From Bdellovibrionaceae bacterium UBA1609 (lineage in GTDB: Bacteria; Bdellovibrionota; Bdellovibrionia; Bdellovibrionales; UBA1609): a stretch of 64,000 nt of DNA. The position numbers were made by a program, and so were the translations under genes. The stretch covers positions 388,241-452,240 of the forward strand of contig DCMZ01000008.1 in the NCBI GenBank assembly GCA_002321895.1. The letters are read 5' to 3'. This document shows positions 35,318-43,590 of the stretch, one piece after another (position 1 is the stretch's first letter; each line of letters begins with the position of its first letter). The notes beneath the pieces were generated by a model, which had not been told where the DNA came from, ran no database searches, and saw nothing but the letters and a program-made list of their open reading frames with translations.

Positions 35318-36799
35318 ATGAGAAGAGTCGAACTCGAAATTGAACATCATATAGATAGCCGATTTGTTGGTCGTCATAAAATTAGAGCCGGTGCCGGTTT
35401 GACGACCATCGGGACCGCCCGGGATGCTTCCATACGTCTTTTAGGCGATCAGGTGTCTCCGTTTCATGCTTGTTTAGAGTTCGATGATGAAAACTGGATT
35501 CTTTCGGATTTACAAAGTGAACACGGTTCGTGGGTGCGTAAGAAGCCTGTTGTTGAATACCCGATTAAGCACTCTACTGTAGTACAAATTGGAAATCACA
35601 TTTTAAAAATTGTGCCCAAGGAAATTAACCCAACGATTTTTAATTCGGACGAATCCGTTGATACGCTAAAAGATAAAAAAGTGTTTCATCAAGTGGTGGT
35701 TCGTAAAGCGGGATATGTTTTGAGCACTCATTTATTGAGGCCTAATGAAGGTTATCGATTTCAGGGTGCAAAGAGTGCTGAAGTGTTGAATCCGCCAAAA
35801 GATTATAACTGGGTATCGCATAAATTCGCGGATGTAGAGGTTCAACAGCGACTGGTGGGTAGTCAAATACTTACATCTACTAGCAAAGAGAAGTTAGAAA
35901 CACTAGTGGATCCAGCCATGCAAAAACCGTTGGGTGGAGCCGCAGTTATTTTTGTCTTACTTTTGATGGTTCTATTTATGGCGCCAGATGATAGTTTGGA
36001 TCAAATGGACGAAGTGAAGAAGCCAAAGGTGACCAAGTACACTCGAATTATCTATGACTCAAAGGCCACTAAACAACACAAGCAGAAGTCAAAGAGCATT
36101 TCCTCCAATATTGATAAGAACATGAAACAGCAGTCGCAGAGTCGTCCAGTAACAGGTAAAACAGTGACCAGTAAGAAAGTGGTTAAAGTAGTAAATAAGC
36201 TTAAAAAATCTGGATTAACTCAGATGATTGGCCGAATTTCAAAGCGTTCCATTAATACGGCGAATTTGATTAAGGCTCATGGGCAAGCAGCTTCAGCACG
36301 TAGCCAGGGAAGAGCATTGGCCTCAGTAGGTTCAACAGCTAATGCAGCTTCCAAGGCTGGCAAGACTGAAAATTTCCGAGTGGGAGGAGTCGCCACTGGT
36401 AATAAAGGCGGAACTTCGGGTTTTAAAGGAGCCGGAGGTCTGAGTCTTGGAGGAGTGGGCTCTTCCTCGGTAGGAATTCTTGAAGAAGAGACTATTATTC
36501 AAGGTGGACTTGCGAAGGATATTATTGCTTCTGTGATAAAATCTCATCTTGGGCAAATTCGTTACTGTTATGAACGGCAATTGAGTGTAGCACCGAACCT
36601 CTATGGAAAAGTGTTGGTCAAGTTCGTCATCGGCGGTGATGGTATGGTCAGTACCCAGTCCATAGGGACATCAACTCTAAATAATTCAATGGTTGAAGGT
36701 TGTGTACTTCGTCGAGTGAGCCGCTGGAAGTTTCCAGCTCCAAAAGGTGGCACTCAAGTGAAAGTGACCTATCCTTTCTTATTCAAATCCACCAACTAG
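35318..36799 (+). CDS. gltG: FHA-TM-AgmX/PglI-type C-terminal domain protein, GltG-like
   Basis: A 493-residue inner-membrane protein. Residues 20-105 form an FHA domain (TTIGTARDASIRLLGD, VSPFHACLEF, LSDLQSEHGSWV) that would bind phosphothreonine in the cytoplasm. One TM helix is at about 207-226 (GGAAVIFVLLLMVLFMAP). The periplasmic part has a Ser/Lys-rich linker, a Gly-rich stretch and a C-terminal AgmX/PglI (TonB-like) domain: HLGQIRYCYERQLSVAP, GKVLVKFVIGGDGMV and WKFPAPKGG. This layout matches GltG of Myxococcus, an inner-membrane gliding component that moves with the motor. It lies 3 bp after the small exported gene. Confidence 0.82.
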   Translation: MRRVELEIEHHIDSRFVGRHKIRAGAGLTTIGTARDASIRLLGDQVSPFHACLEFDDENWILSDLQSEHGSWVRKKPVVEYPIKHSTVVQIGNHILKIVPKEINPTIFNSDESVDTLKDKKVFHQVVVRKAGYVLSTHLLRPNEGYRFQGAKSAEVLNPPKDYNWVSHKFADVEVQQRLVGSQILTSTSKEKLETLVDPAMQKPLGGAAVIFVLLLMVLFMAPDDSLDQMDEVKKPKVTKYTRIIYDSKATKQHKQKSKSISSNIDKNMKQQSQSRPVTGKTVTSKKVVKVVNKLKKSGLTQMIGRISKRSINTANLIKAHGQAASARSQGRALASVGSTANAASKAGKTENFRVGGVATGNKGGTSGFKGAGGLSLGGVGSSSVGILEEETIIQGGLAKDIIASVIKSHLGQIRYCYERQLSVAPNLYGKVLVKFVIGGDGMVSTQSIGTSTLNNSMVEGCVLRRVSRWKFPAPKGGTQVKVTYPFLFKSTN

Positions 36800-36891
36800 C
36801 TATTGTCTCAATCGGGGGCTCTGTCCCTGTGGAAAAGTTCGACAAAAAACCGTAAATTACTGAAATTCCTCAATAAATTAAGACTTTAGTG

Positions 36892-36919
36892 TAAAGCCCT
36901 TAGTCTAGGGGGCCGATAA
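36892..36919 (+). promoter_or_regulatory. FliA (sigma-28)-type promoter
   Basis: TAAAGCCC at 36892-36899 and a perfect GCCGATAA at 36912-36919 match the sigma-28 consensus (TAAAG and GCCGATAA). The spacer from TAAA to GCCGATAA is 16 bases, one more than in E. coli. The start codon of the barrel gene follows 33 bases later behind GAGGAGG. Confidence 0.68.
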
Positions 36920-36952
36920 ATACTAGAGAAAAGAGGGGTGAGGAGGAACACC

Positions 36953-37810
36953 ATGTTGAGAAAAGCGGAATCATTGTTGTGGAGAAGTAACCAAGTCATC
37001 GCTTTGTCTTTGACCCTCTGTTTAGCGCTATTTGCACAGATAGAGAGTTCACAAGCACAATCAAAAAAATTCAATTTCAAAAAAAAGGCGCCAGCAAAGG
37101 CGGCTCCTGCAAAAAAGGGAGAGGCTAAAAAAGATGCCTCTGCAGATAAGTTAGATATTTCGGGTTTAGAGCAGAAGTATTGGGCTCCAAAGGATACAGA
37201 TTTTTCTGTTGTTCAAAACCGTACGTATACAAAGGCAAAAAGATATGCGGCGACCGTGCAGTATGGACTTCTTGTTAATGATGGTTATTCTACGGGCGGT
37301 GGAATGATGATGACGGGAAACTACTTCTTATCAGAGAGGGAAGGGGTTGAAGTCACCTATCAAACTTTCGGTCTTGTTGATTCGGATCAAACCAAGGCCT
37401 TTCTTGATCTTGCGACGAATACAAATGCATTAGTACCGGACCATGGGAAAATCACCGAGTACTATGGAGTGGGTTATACCTTTGTGCCTTTTTACGCAAA
37501 GGTAAGTATGTTGGGTAAGAAAATTCTTTATCTAGATATATCTGTAACTCCTCATATCGGTATGACCTCATATGATCAGTTAACAGATGTTAACTCCGAC
37601 AGAGTGAGAGAAACAAAAGGTAAGTCTGCATTCACCTATGGAGTGGATATCACACAGCATCTCTTTTTGTCGAAAGAGATTGCTTTACGATTTGATGTTC
37701 GAAATCGATTTTTCAGCGAAGATGTACTCAACTACCGAACAGGAGCTAAAAAGAGAACGAAAACAACCCAGACCACATTAGTCGGTTTTGGTGTTACCTA
37801 CTTTTTCTAA
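36953..37810 (+). CDS. outer-membrane beta-barrel protein of the gliding cluster
   Basis: A 285-residue exported protein. The start at 36953 is set by GAGGAGG six bases upstream; the longer GTG start at 36938 would overlap that site. The signal peptide runs to about residue 30 (IALSLTLCLALFAQIESSQA) and a Lys/Ala-rich linker follows. From about residue 80 it alternates strand-like segments (AATVQYGLLVNDGYSTGG, MMMTGNYFLSEREGVEVTYQ) and ends in Phe-Phe (LVGFGVTYFF), as outer-membrane barrels do. By position it corresponds to a Glt outer-membrane barrel (GltH, GltA or GltB) of Myxococcus. Confidence 0.72.
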   Translation: MLRKAESLLWRSNQVIALSLTLCLALFAQIESSQAQSKKFNFKKKAPAKAAPAKKGEAKKDASADKLDISGLEQKYWAPKDTDFSVVQNRTYTKAKRYAATVQYGLLVNDGYSTGGGMMMTGNYFLSEREGVEVTYQTFGLVDSDQTKAFLDLATNTNALVPDHGKITEYYGVGYTFVPFYAKVSMLGKKILYLDISVTPHIGMTSYDQLTDVNSDRVRETKGKSAFTYGVDITQHLFLSKEIALRFDVRNRFFSEDVLNYRTGAKKRTKTTQTTLVGFGVTYFF

Positions 37811-37822
37811 GGTGTATTTAGA

Positions 37823-40306
37823 ATGGCAAGAACCTTACTTATATTAGTATTACTGTTTTTCACTCTGCCTTCAAATGCGGGAATGCAAGCGTCGGATACA
37901 ATTATTGAAAACGCTCAAATTTTTAAGGTGAAAATTGAGAAAAAGTCCACTTGGTCTCAAATCAAGTCCTGGGCAAAAACCAGATATGTGGAATTCACAA
38001 ATAAGAAACCAGAACAGGCAAAGCCGGAGCAACCACAATTATCAAATCAGCAGAAAACTGAAATAGCGGCAGAAAAACTCGAGGACAAGTTACCGACTTA
38101 TACAACAGAAGAGTCTAAAAAAGGTATGGCAGAAATCAAAGCCGTGAAAGAGGACTTTCAGAAGCAGAGTTTTATCGACACGGTCTCGCCAGGTCGTCCA
38201 GCCCAAAAAGATCTTAAAAAGACGAAGCAGGGTGTACCTGCGTTTGACTTATTTACTAAGGAAAACAAAAAGCTGAAATCTGGCAAAGTGAAAGTGGTTA
38301 AAGTTAAAGTAAAGAATCTTCCTAGTTTAGATGTGGGTATGGAGCCGCAAATTTCAGCTAAGCAGTATAGATTGAAAGATATTCGAATTTTTGATGTTAA
38401 ATCACAAAAGGCCAGTAAGTTGGATGGTCCCAAGCAGCAGTATGGCAAAGAGAAGAAATTCTGGTTGGCTAAAAAAGTAGAGTCCGTTGGAGATCCTAAG
38501 AAAATTAAGAATAAGGATTTCGGAATTCCAACTCCTGTAACTTTGGCGATCTTGGAGAAGATAGTACCGAAGATCACACAGGACAACCCAACTCAACTTG
38601 AGCAATACCAGCCATTAACCAATAACGAACAAAAAATGTTAGCGGCTAATATTCTACTTCAAAAGGGAGCTGGGAACTGCCACTTGGCAGCTGGCTTGTT
38701 GGATGACTTTACTAATAACAAGTACTACCAGAAAGAAGCCAATTTTCTATTAGGTATGTGTGCTCATGAAATGGGGTTCTATAGCGAGTCTACGGATCGA
38801 TTGATACGAGTTTTGAAAGCTGAGGATCCACAGTTCACTCCTAGAGCTTTGGAACTACTTGTTTCTCATCTTCCTCGGGAATACGAAGTGCCAGTGGCTA
38901 AGGCTATTCTTGGGATCAAGAACAAAGATTTACTGCCGAAGAACGCTGCAGACAACATGAACTATATTCTTTCAAAAGGGCTTTCAACAGAAAGAAAGTT
39001 CACTCAGGCATTAAAATACGCCGGACTAGTTTCAGATAAAAGTAAGCACTACGCCAATGCTCGATTTATTATGAGTGTTGGAAAGTATGCTTTAGGTCGT
39101 CCGGCAGATGCTATTCAGATGCTGACAGAGTTGCGCAGCTGGATGCAGAAAAACAATGTACGGGACAAGCATCTAGATTCTCTCATTGCTGTCAATTTAG
39201 GGCGAATGAACTTTCAAATCAAACGTTACAAAGAGGCCCATCAGGAGTATCTGAAAGTTCATAAAAACCATTCTCTTTGGGTGACGGCACTTGTTGAGCA
39301 GGGTTGGGTGCAATTGCATCTTAATGATCCTGCTGGTGCTATTGGTAATATGTACTCGTTACATTCTCCATACTTTAAGGGTGTTTTTATTCCTGAGTCT
39401 TTTGCTGTTCGTACCATTGGCTACTTAAATATTTGTCAATATGGTGATGCCTATCAGACGCTAGAGTTGATGGAGGCCAAGCATAAGCCTTGGGTCCATA
39501 GTATTGGTGGTTTTATAAAGCGTAAAAAGCTGGCTAAGGATTATTATGCCGCAATCAAAACTTATTTGCAGGGTAAGTCCACGGCAACAGTAGAGGGTAT
39601 TCCCTATCAAGTCATGCGTGAAATTGCTCGGCATAGAAACTTCCTCAATGCTCAGGACTCCATCAATCAGAAGAAAGAGGAGATCAATCAGTTCTTCAAT
39701 ATTAATGCACTCATTCAGCAGGAAAAGGCAAAGGTGAGGGGTAGAATTGGAGTCGCTAGAAAGCAGATTGCGGATAATAGAAAATTACTAAAGCAATCCA
39801 AAACTAAAAAAGAGCTAGCCTCTCAGGTGAATACTTTTAAGAGGAAAATTCGTTATAACAAAACCTTGGTTATGGCTCTTAAGTTTCAGAATCAGCTTTT
39901 TGAAAAAAGTCGTAGGAGTTTTATGAAAATGAAAACTCGTGTTTCAAAGCGTTTGAATGTAGAGACCTACCACTTAAGAGAAGCTGCGGGACGTGCACTA
40001 GCTGTGAATCTAAGAAGAGCACATAAAGATATGAAAAAGGTTTTAGAGAATAATGAGTTTTTAAGATACGAAGTTTTTGCCGGTAGTGGAGAAGTGATTC
40101 GATACAAAGCGGCCGGAGGTCAATCCGATGGGAAAAATCGGTTGCCCGCAAGTATAAAGCCGCAAAAAACCCTTACATGGAGTGTGACGGGTGAATATTG
40201 GGAAGATGAAATTGGTAACTATAGATCCGCACTAAGAAACAATTGTCCAAAGGATCAGCGTAGAGGATTGCCACCAGCTCGGGCTCAAAATGAGCGTGCA
40301 AATTAG
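37823..40306 (+). CDS. large exported TPR protein of the gliding cluster
   Basis: An 827-residue exported protein. The signal peptide is MARTLLILVLLFFTLPSNAG. Residues 30-230 are Lys-rich and low in complexity; from about 250 to 600 there are TPR-like repeats (for example NCHLAAGLLDDFTNNKYYQ, HANARFIM-type units); a long charged coiled coil lies at about 620-740. It follows the barrel gene by 12 bp, behind the FliA-type promoter. It may be a GltC- or GltI-like periplasmic connector; the exact counterpart is not clear. Confidence 0.65.
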   Translation: MARTLLILVLLFFTLPSNAGMQASDTIIENAQIFKVKIEKKSTWSQIKSWAKTRYVEFTNKKPEQAKPEQPQLSNQQKTEIAAEKLEDKLPTYTTEESKKGMAEIKAVKEDFQKQSFIDTVSPGRPAQKDLKKTKQGVPAFDLFTKENKKLKSGKVKVVKVKVKNLPSLDVGMEPQISAKQYRLKDIRIFDVKSQKASKLDGPKQQYGKEKKFWLAKKVESVGDPKKIKNKDFGIPTPVTLAILEKIVPKITQDNPTQLEQYQPLTNNEQKMLAANILLQKGAGNCHLAAGLLDDFTNNKYYQKEANFLLGMCAHEMGFYSESTDRLIRVLKAEDPQFTPRALELLVSHLPREYEVPVAKAILGIKNKDLLPKNAADNMNYILSKGLSTERKFTQALKYAGLVSDKSKHYANARFIMSVGKYALGRPADAIQMLTELRSWMQKNNVRDKHLDSLIAVNLGRMNFQIKRYKEAHQEYLKVHKNHSLWVTALVEQGWVQLHLNDPAGAIGNMYSLHSPYFKGVFIPESFAVRTIGYLNICQYGDAYQTLELMEAKHKPWVHSIGGFIKRKKLAKDYYAAIKTYLQGKSTATVEGIPYQVMREIARHRNFLNAQDSINQKKEEINQFFNINALIQQEKAKVRGRIGVARKQIADNRKLLKQSKTKKELASQVNTFKRKIRYNKTLVMALKFQNQLFEKSRRSFMKMKTRVSKRLNVETYHLREAAGRALAVNLRRAHKDMKKVLENNEFLRYEVFAGSGEVIRYKAAGGQSDGKNRLPASIKPQKTLTWSVTGEYWEDEIGNYRSALRNNCPKDQRRGLPPARAQNERAN

Positions 40307-40315
40307 GAGGAGAAA

Positions 40316-40963
40316 ATGAAAAAAGCAGGAATTTTACTGATGTTAGTGCTCTTTGCATATGGCAACGTTCGGGCGGAAAATAAAACAGTTGTAGAAGGGC
40401 TAGAGGCCTTAAAAACGAACCGTGAAAATGCAAAAGCCAACTATGAGCAATACAAAGTGAATTATGAGATCACGGCTGAAAATACAAAAGAGACGGAGAT
40501 GGCCATTAAGGATTTAAAGTCTAAGAAAGCCACTCTGATTAAGAACACAAAAAACATTGAGCAAAACAAAAAGAAAATGGATCAAATGAAGTTAGAGATC
40601 ATCGGCTTCAAGAGCAATGAGGAAAAAACTCTCAATGCTAAGAACTTGGAGATCAATAAGCTGAAGGAACTGCTAGACAAATTGCAAAAAAACGCCGCCC
40701 AACATCAAGCAAATATCCTTGCGTATGAAAAGAAGCTGTCTGAAATTGAACAAGAGAAGATGAATTGGGACACTCAGAAGCAGCAAATGAATGAGATCAA
40801 GACGACTATTGATAGAAAGGTCGCTAACATTGAAAAGGATCGTAAGAACTGGTCGGATAAGACGGCTGGTTACAAAAAAGAAATGAAAAAGTGGAAAAAG
40901 GAATATAATCTCGCTGATACCACTTATAAGAAATACGATAAATTAAATGATGATAATGATTAA
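40316..40963 (+). CDS. exported coiled-coil protein
   Basis: A 215-residue exported protein, last gene of the FliA-promoter operon. The signal peptide is MKKAGILLMLVLFAYGNVRA. Almost all the mature part (about 25-205) is a charged coiled coil rich in Lys, Glu, Asn and Gln with heptad-like spacing of Leu and Ile. AGGAGGAG precedes the ATG. It could span or scaffold the periplasm next to the TPR proteins. No family is recognised. Confidence 0.62.
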   Translation: MKKAGILLMLVLFAYGNVRAENKTVVEGLEALKTNRENAKANYEQYKVNYEITAENTKETEMAIKDLKSKKATLIKNTKNIEQNKKKMDQMKLEIIGFKSNEEKTLNAKNLEINKLKELLDKLQKNAAQHQANILAYEKKLSEIEQEKMNWDTQKQQMNEIKTTIDRKVANIEKDRKNWSDKTAGYKKEMKKWKKEYNLADTTYKKYDKLNDDND

Positions 40964-40966
40964 AGG

Positions 40967-41000
40967 GTTTGAGGGGAGCGTCTTCGACGCATCCCCAAAC
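40967..41000. terminator. hairpin at the end of the gliding operon
   Basis: Strong G/C-rich stem with a 3-nt loop (GCGTC/GACGC, then GGGG/CCCC and GTTT/AAAC with small bulges) 3 bp after the coiled-coil gene and 14 bp before the end of the convergent subtilase gene. No U-tract, so probably a bidirectional structural terminator. Confidence 0.55.
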
Positions 41001-41014
41001 ATATCCCTAGCTGT

Positions 41015-42484
41015 TTATTGATTCAATAGACGTTGTGCACTCAATTTTCCACCAGAAACAGATTTTCCATTAAGAGCTGAAATAGGGGCTGCCGTATGAA
41101 GCAGAGCCTCTTTCACTTCTCTCCAGGTCTTTTCTGGATGAGCCGACCAATACAGTGCTGCCGCCCCAGCAACGTGAGGTGTGGCCATAGAGGTGCCATC
41201 CCAAGTCACTTTGGTTCCTAAGAAATCCAAGACAGTGTCAGAGTAGTTGTTATTTACAGTCGTTGAAAATACAGCAACTCCAGGAGCACCGATATCTACA
41301 GACTGTTGACCCCAGTTAGAAAACGCTCCTAAGGCATCATTCACATCAAGTGCAGCTACACTTACGATAATGTCGTGATTGTAGCTCGCCGGGAATGCCG
41401 GTTTGGCATCGCTATCATTGTCATAACCGACACCCTGGTGTCCGTTACCTGCGGCAGCTATGAAAAGGCGTCCGTTGGTTTCCGAGTAGGCAATGGCGTC
41501 ACGTAGGGCCTGGTTTTGTTGTTCGTCAGCATCTTCACCTTCAGAGCCCCAGCTGTTAGATAAAACATGTGCTCCGTTGTCCACAGCATATTTAATGGAT
41601 TGAATGGCTCCGGCTGTTGTCCCTTGCCCTTTTTCGGAAAGAAAACGAACTCCCATGATCTTAACAAATGGGGCCACTCCTGAAATCCCTTTTCCGTTGT
41701 CTCCACGAGCTGCAACGTTGCCGGCACAATGAGTTCCGTGTCCTGGGTTTCCGCCGCCAAAAAGCATTTCGAGGGTAGATGTGGTAAAATCGTAAGGTTT
41801 GTTGTCGTTGCTTACAAAGTCCCAACCAACAAGATCATCGACATAACCATTGTTATCGTCATCAATTCCATTGGTCGCTTTGTTGTTTCCGTTGGAATCC
41901 GTCCCCATTTCGCCAGGATTCTGCCACATGTTGTCCCAAAGATCTTCGTGAGTGTAATCAACACCTGTATCGATAACAGCCACTACAATTTCAGGGTTAC
42001 CTTTAGTCACATTCCAGGCTTGCTCTACTCCAATGTCTACCATTCCCCACTGACTGCCAAATAATTGATCGGCTCCTGTTCCACCGCTTTTCTGAGCTGG
42101 GAAAGGTTGGTTGTCTTCAGGGACAGGATCGAAAGGACCGGCTGCATCTACATTGTCTTGAAGCATTTTTAGTTTTTGAGGATTCAACTGATCCAACATG
42201 CTTGGAATTTTTATTTTGTAGTTAGGTTGAATGTGTAAAACACCTACAGGAGGTTCAGCCCTGAACTGATTGAATTCCGCAATTTGTGCGGCTGGAACCT
42301 TTACCTGAATCCACTCATTGAACTCTAAGTCTTTTGCGCCCATGTTTGATGCTGACAATGATTGCATAATTTGAGCTTTTACCTGGGGAGTGACCTTTAT
42401 TAGGAAATCTCCTTCGCTCGTATTTGCCCAGGATGTAGCTCCTAAAGCTAATAGTGATATTATTGATGTAATGAAATTTTTCAT
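41015..42484 (-). CDS. secreted subtilisin-like serine protease (S8)
   Basis: A 489-residue preproprotease. The signal peptide covers about 1-20 (FITSIISLLALGATSWA), a propeptide of I9 type covers about 25-95, and the peptidase domain covers about 145-489. The catalytic triad is complete: D172 in VAVIDTGVDYTHED, H252 in GHGTHCAGNVAA and Ser about 431 in GTSMATPHVAGAAA; the oxyanion Asn is in LSNSWGS. The segment NGIDDDNNGYVDDLVGWDF is the calcium-binding insertion common in bacterial subtilases. Probably a secreted digestive or processing protease, as expected of a predator. It is convergent with the gliding operon; a link to it is not shown. Confidence 0.92.
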   Translation of the reverse strand: MKNFITSIISLLALGATSWANTSEGDFLIKVTPQVKAQIMQSLSASNMGAKDLEFNEWIQVKVPAAQIAEFNQFRAEPPVGVLHIQPNYKIKIPSMLDQLNPQKLKMLQDNVDAAGPFDPVPEDNQPFPAQKSGGTGADQLFGSQWGMVDIGVEQAWNVTKGNPEIVVAVIDTGVDYTHEDLWDNMWQNPGEMGTDSNGNNKATNGIDDDNNGYVDDLVGWDFVSNDNKPYDFTTSTLEMLFGGGNPGHGTHCAGNVAARGDNGKGISGVAPFVKIMGVRFLSEKGQGTTAGAIQSIKYAVDNGAHVLSNSWGSEGEDADEQQNQALRDAIAYSETNGRLFIAAAGNGHQGVGYDNDSDAKPAFPASYNHDIIVSVAALDVNDALGAFSNWGQQSVDIGAPGVAVFSTTVNNNYSDTVLDFLGTKVTWDGTSMATPHVAGAAALYWSAHPEKTWREVKEALLHTAAPISALNGKSVSGGKLSAQRLLNQ

Positions 42485-43056
42485 GGACCCTCCATGTTAT
42501 AAGGTGAGGGCTAGCTTCCTGCTCGGCCTATAAAACGTTCGACTAAAAAGTCTTGCAGAGGAAATCTAGATTGTCCAAAAAATGTCCGAATTAACCGTTG
42601 GGGTTTGGAGCGAAGCGCCACAAAAGTAACAGTTTTAGCGATAATATTAGAGGCGAGAGTTGGAATTTTACTATCTAGGCAATGATACTTAGTCTCATTT
42701 ATTGACTTTTCAGCTATTCCAATTCTGACAGCTTTTCATTCAATCAAGTTCACTAGTGCCACGTAAAATACTGAAAACATTTAAGTAATTCTTCCTACTA
42801 AAAGAAACTTTAAAAGTGGTGCTTATTCCGTGTTGGGAACTGTATTTCCAAGCTTTGCGAGGGGTTCTCGTTTGACTCTTTATTGTGATGAAAAAATCAG
42901 CTTTATTGGCGGGCTATATCAGTCGTTTTGTCTACAACTAAAGCCGCTGTTACGGTCCGCGGATGACAGTGGTTTACCTCCATGCTAAAAGCGGGTAAAC
43001 GATTAAAAACATTAAAAAAAGTGGACTGCTAAAAGACGATTTTCGTGGAGGATACA
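42485..43056. other. long intergenic leader region before nuoB
   Basis: 572 bp with no ORF longer than 60 codons. It must hold the divergent promoters of the subtilase and nuo genes. It contains an inverted repeat GTTTACC/GGTAAAC (42972-42978 and 42994-43000) and a repeated TGCTAAAAG (42983 and 43027), each copy followed by ACGATT. These lie within 85 bp of nuoB and could regulate it. I found no convincing sigma-70 promoter or tRNA. Confidence 0.5.
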
Positions 43057-43590
43057 GTGGCAGAAAATGCTATGCGCGAACAAATGCAGATGGTGGACGA
43101 ATCACGTTCCTTTGCATTTACAACGAAGGTAGATGACATCATTGCCTGGGGTAGAAAAAACTCTCTCTGGCCCATGCCTTACGGAACGGCTTGTTGTGGT
43201 ATCGAGCTTATGTCGGTGATGGGACCCCGTTATGATTTGGCTCGTTTCGGTGCTGAAGTGGTTAGATTCTCTCCACGCCAAGCCGACTTGCTTATTGTTG
43301 CTGGAACTATAACTGAGAAAATGGCTCCCGTTTTACTTAGAATTTATGAACAAATGTTAGAGCCTAAATTTGTATTGTCCATGGGTGCTTGCGCAAGTTC
43401 TGGTGGGTTTTATCGAGCCTATCATGTTTTACAGGGCGTGGATAAAGTGATCCCCGTAGATGTTTACGTTCCAGGGTGTCCTCCCACTCCGGAAGCCGTT
43501 CTTGATGGTGTTATGAGTATTCAGAAAATGATCCAAGAGCAAACCGCTCGACCTTGGAAAGAGAACTGGACTCCTGGAGCGTACCGATGA
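43057..43590 (+). CDS. nuoB: NADH-quinone oxidoreductase subunit B
   Basis: A 177-residue peripheral subunit of complex I that carries the terminal 4Fe-4S cluster N2. The ligands are visible in GTACCGIELMS (adjacent Cys pair), MGACASSGG and VPGCPPTPEA. The GTG at 43057 is chosen because GGAGG lies six bases before it; the GTG at 43045 overlaps that site. First gene of the nuo cluster; its stop overlaps the next ATG. Confidence 0.95.
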   Translation: MAENAMREQMQMVDESRSFAFTTKVDDIIAWGRKNSLWPMPYGTACCGIELMSVMGPRYDLARFGAEVVRFSPRQADLLIVAGTITEKMAPVLLRIYEQMLEPKFVLSMGACASSGGFYRAYHVLQGVDKVIPVDVYVPGCPPTPEAVLDGVMSIQKMIQEQTARPWKENWTPGAYR

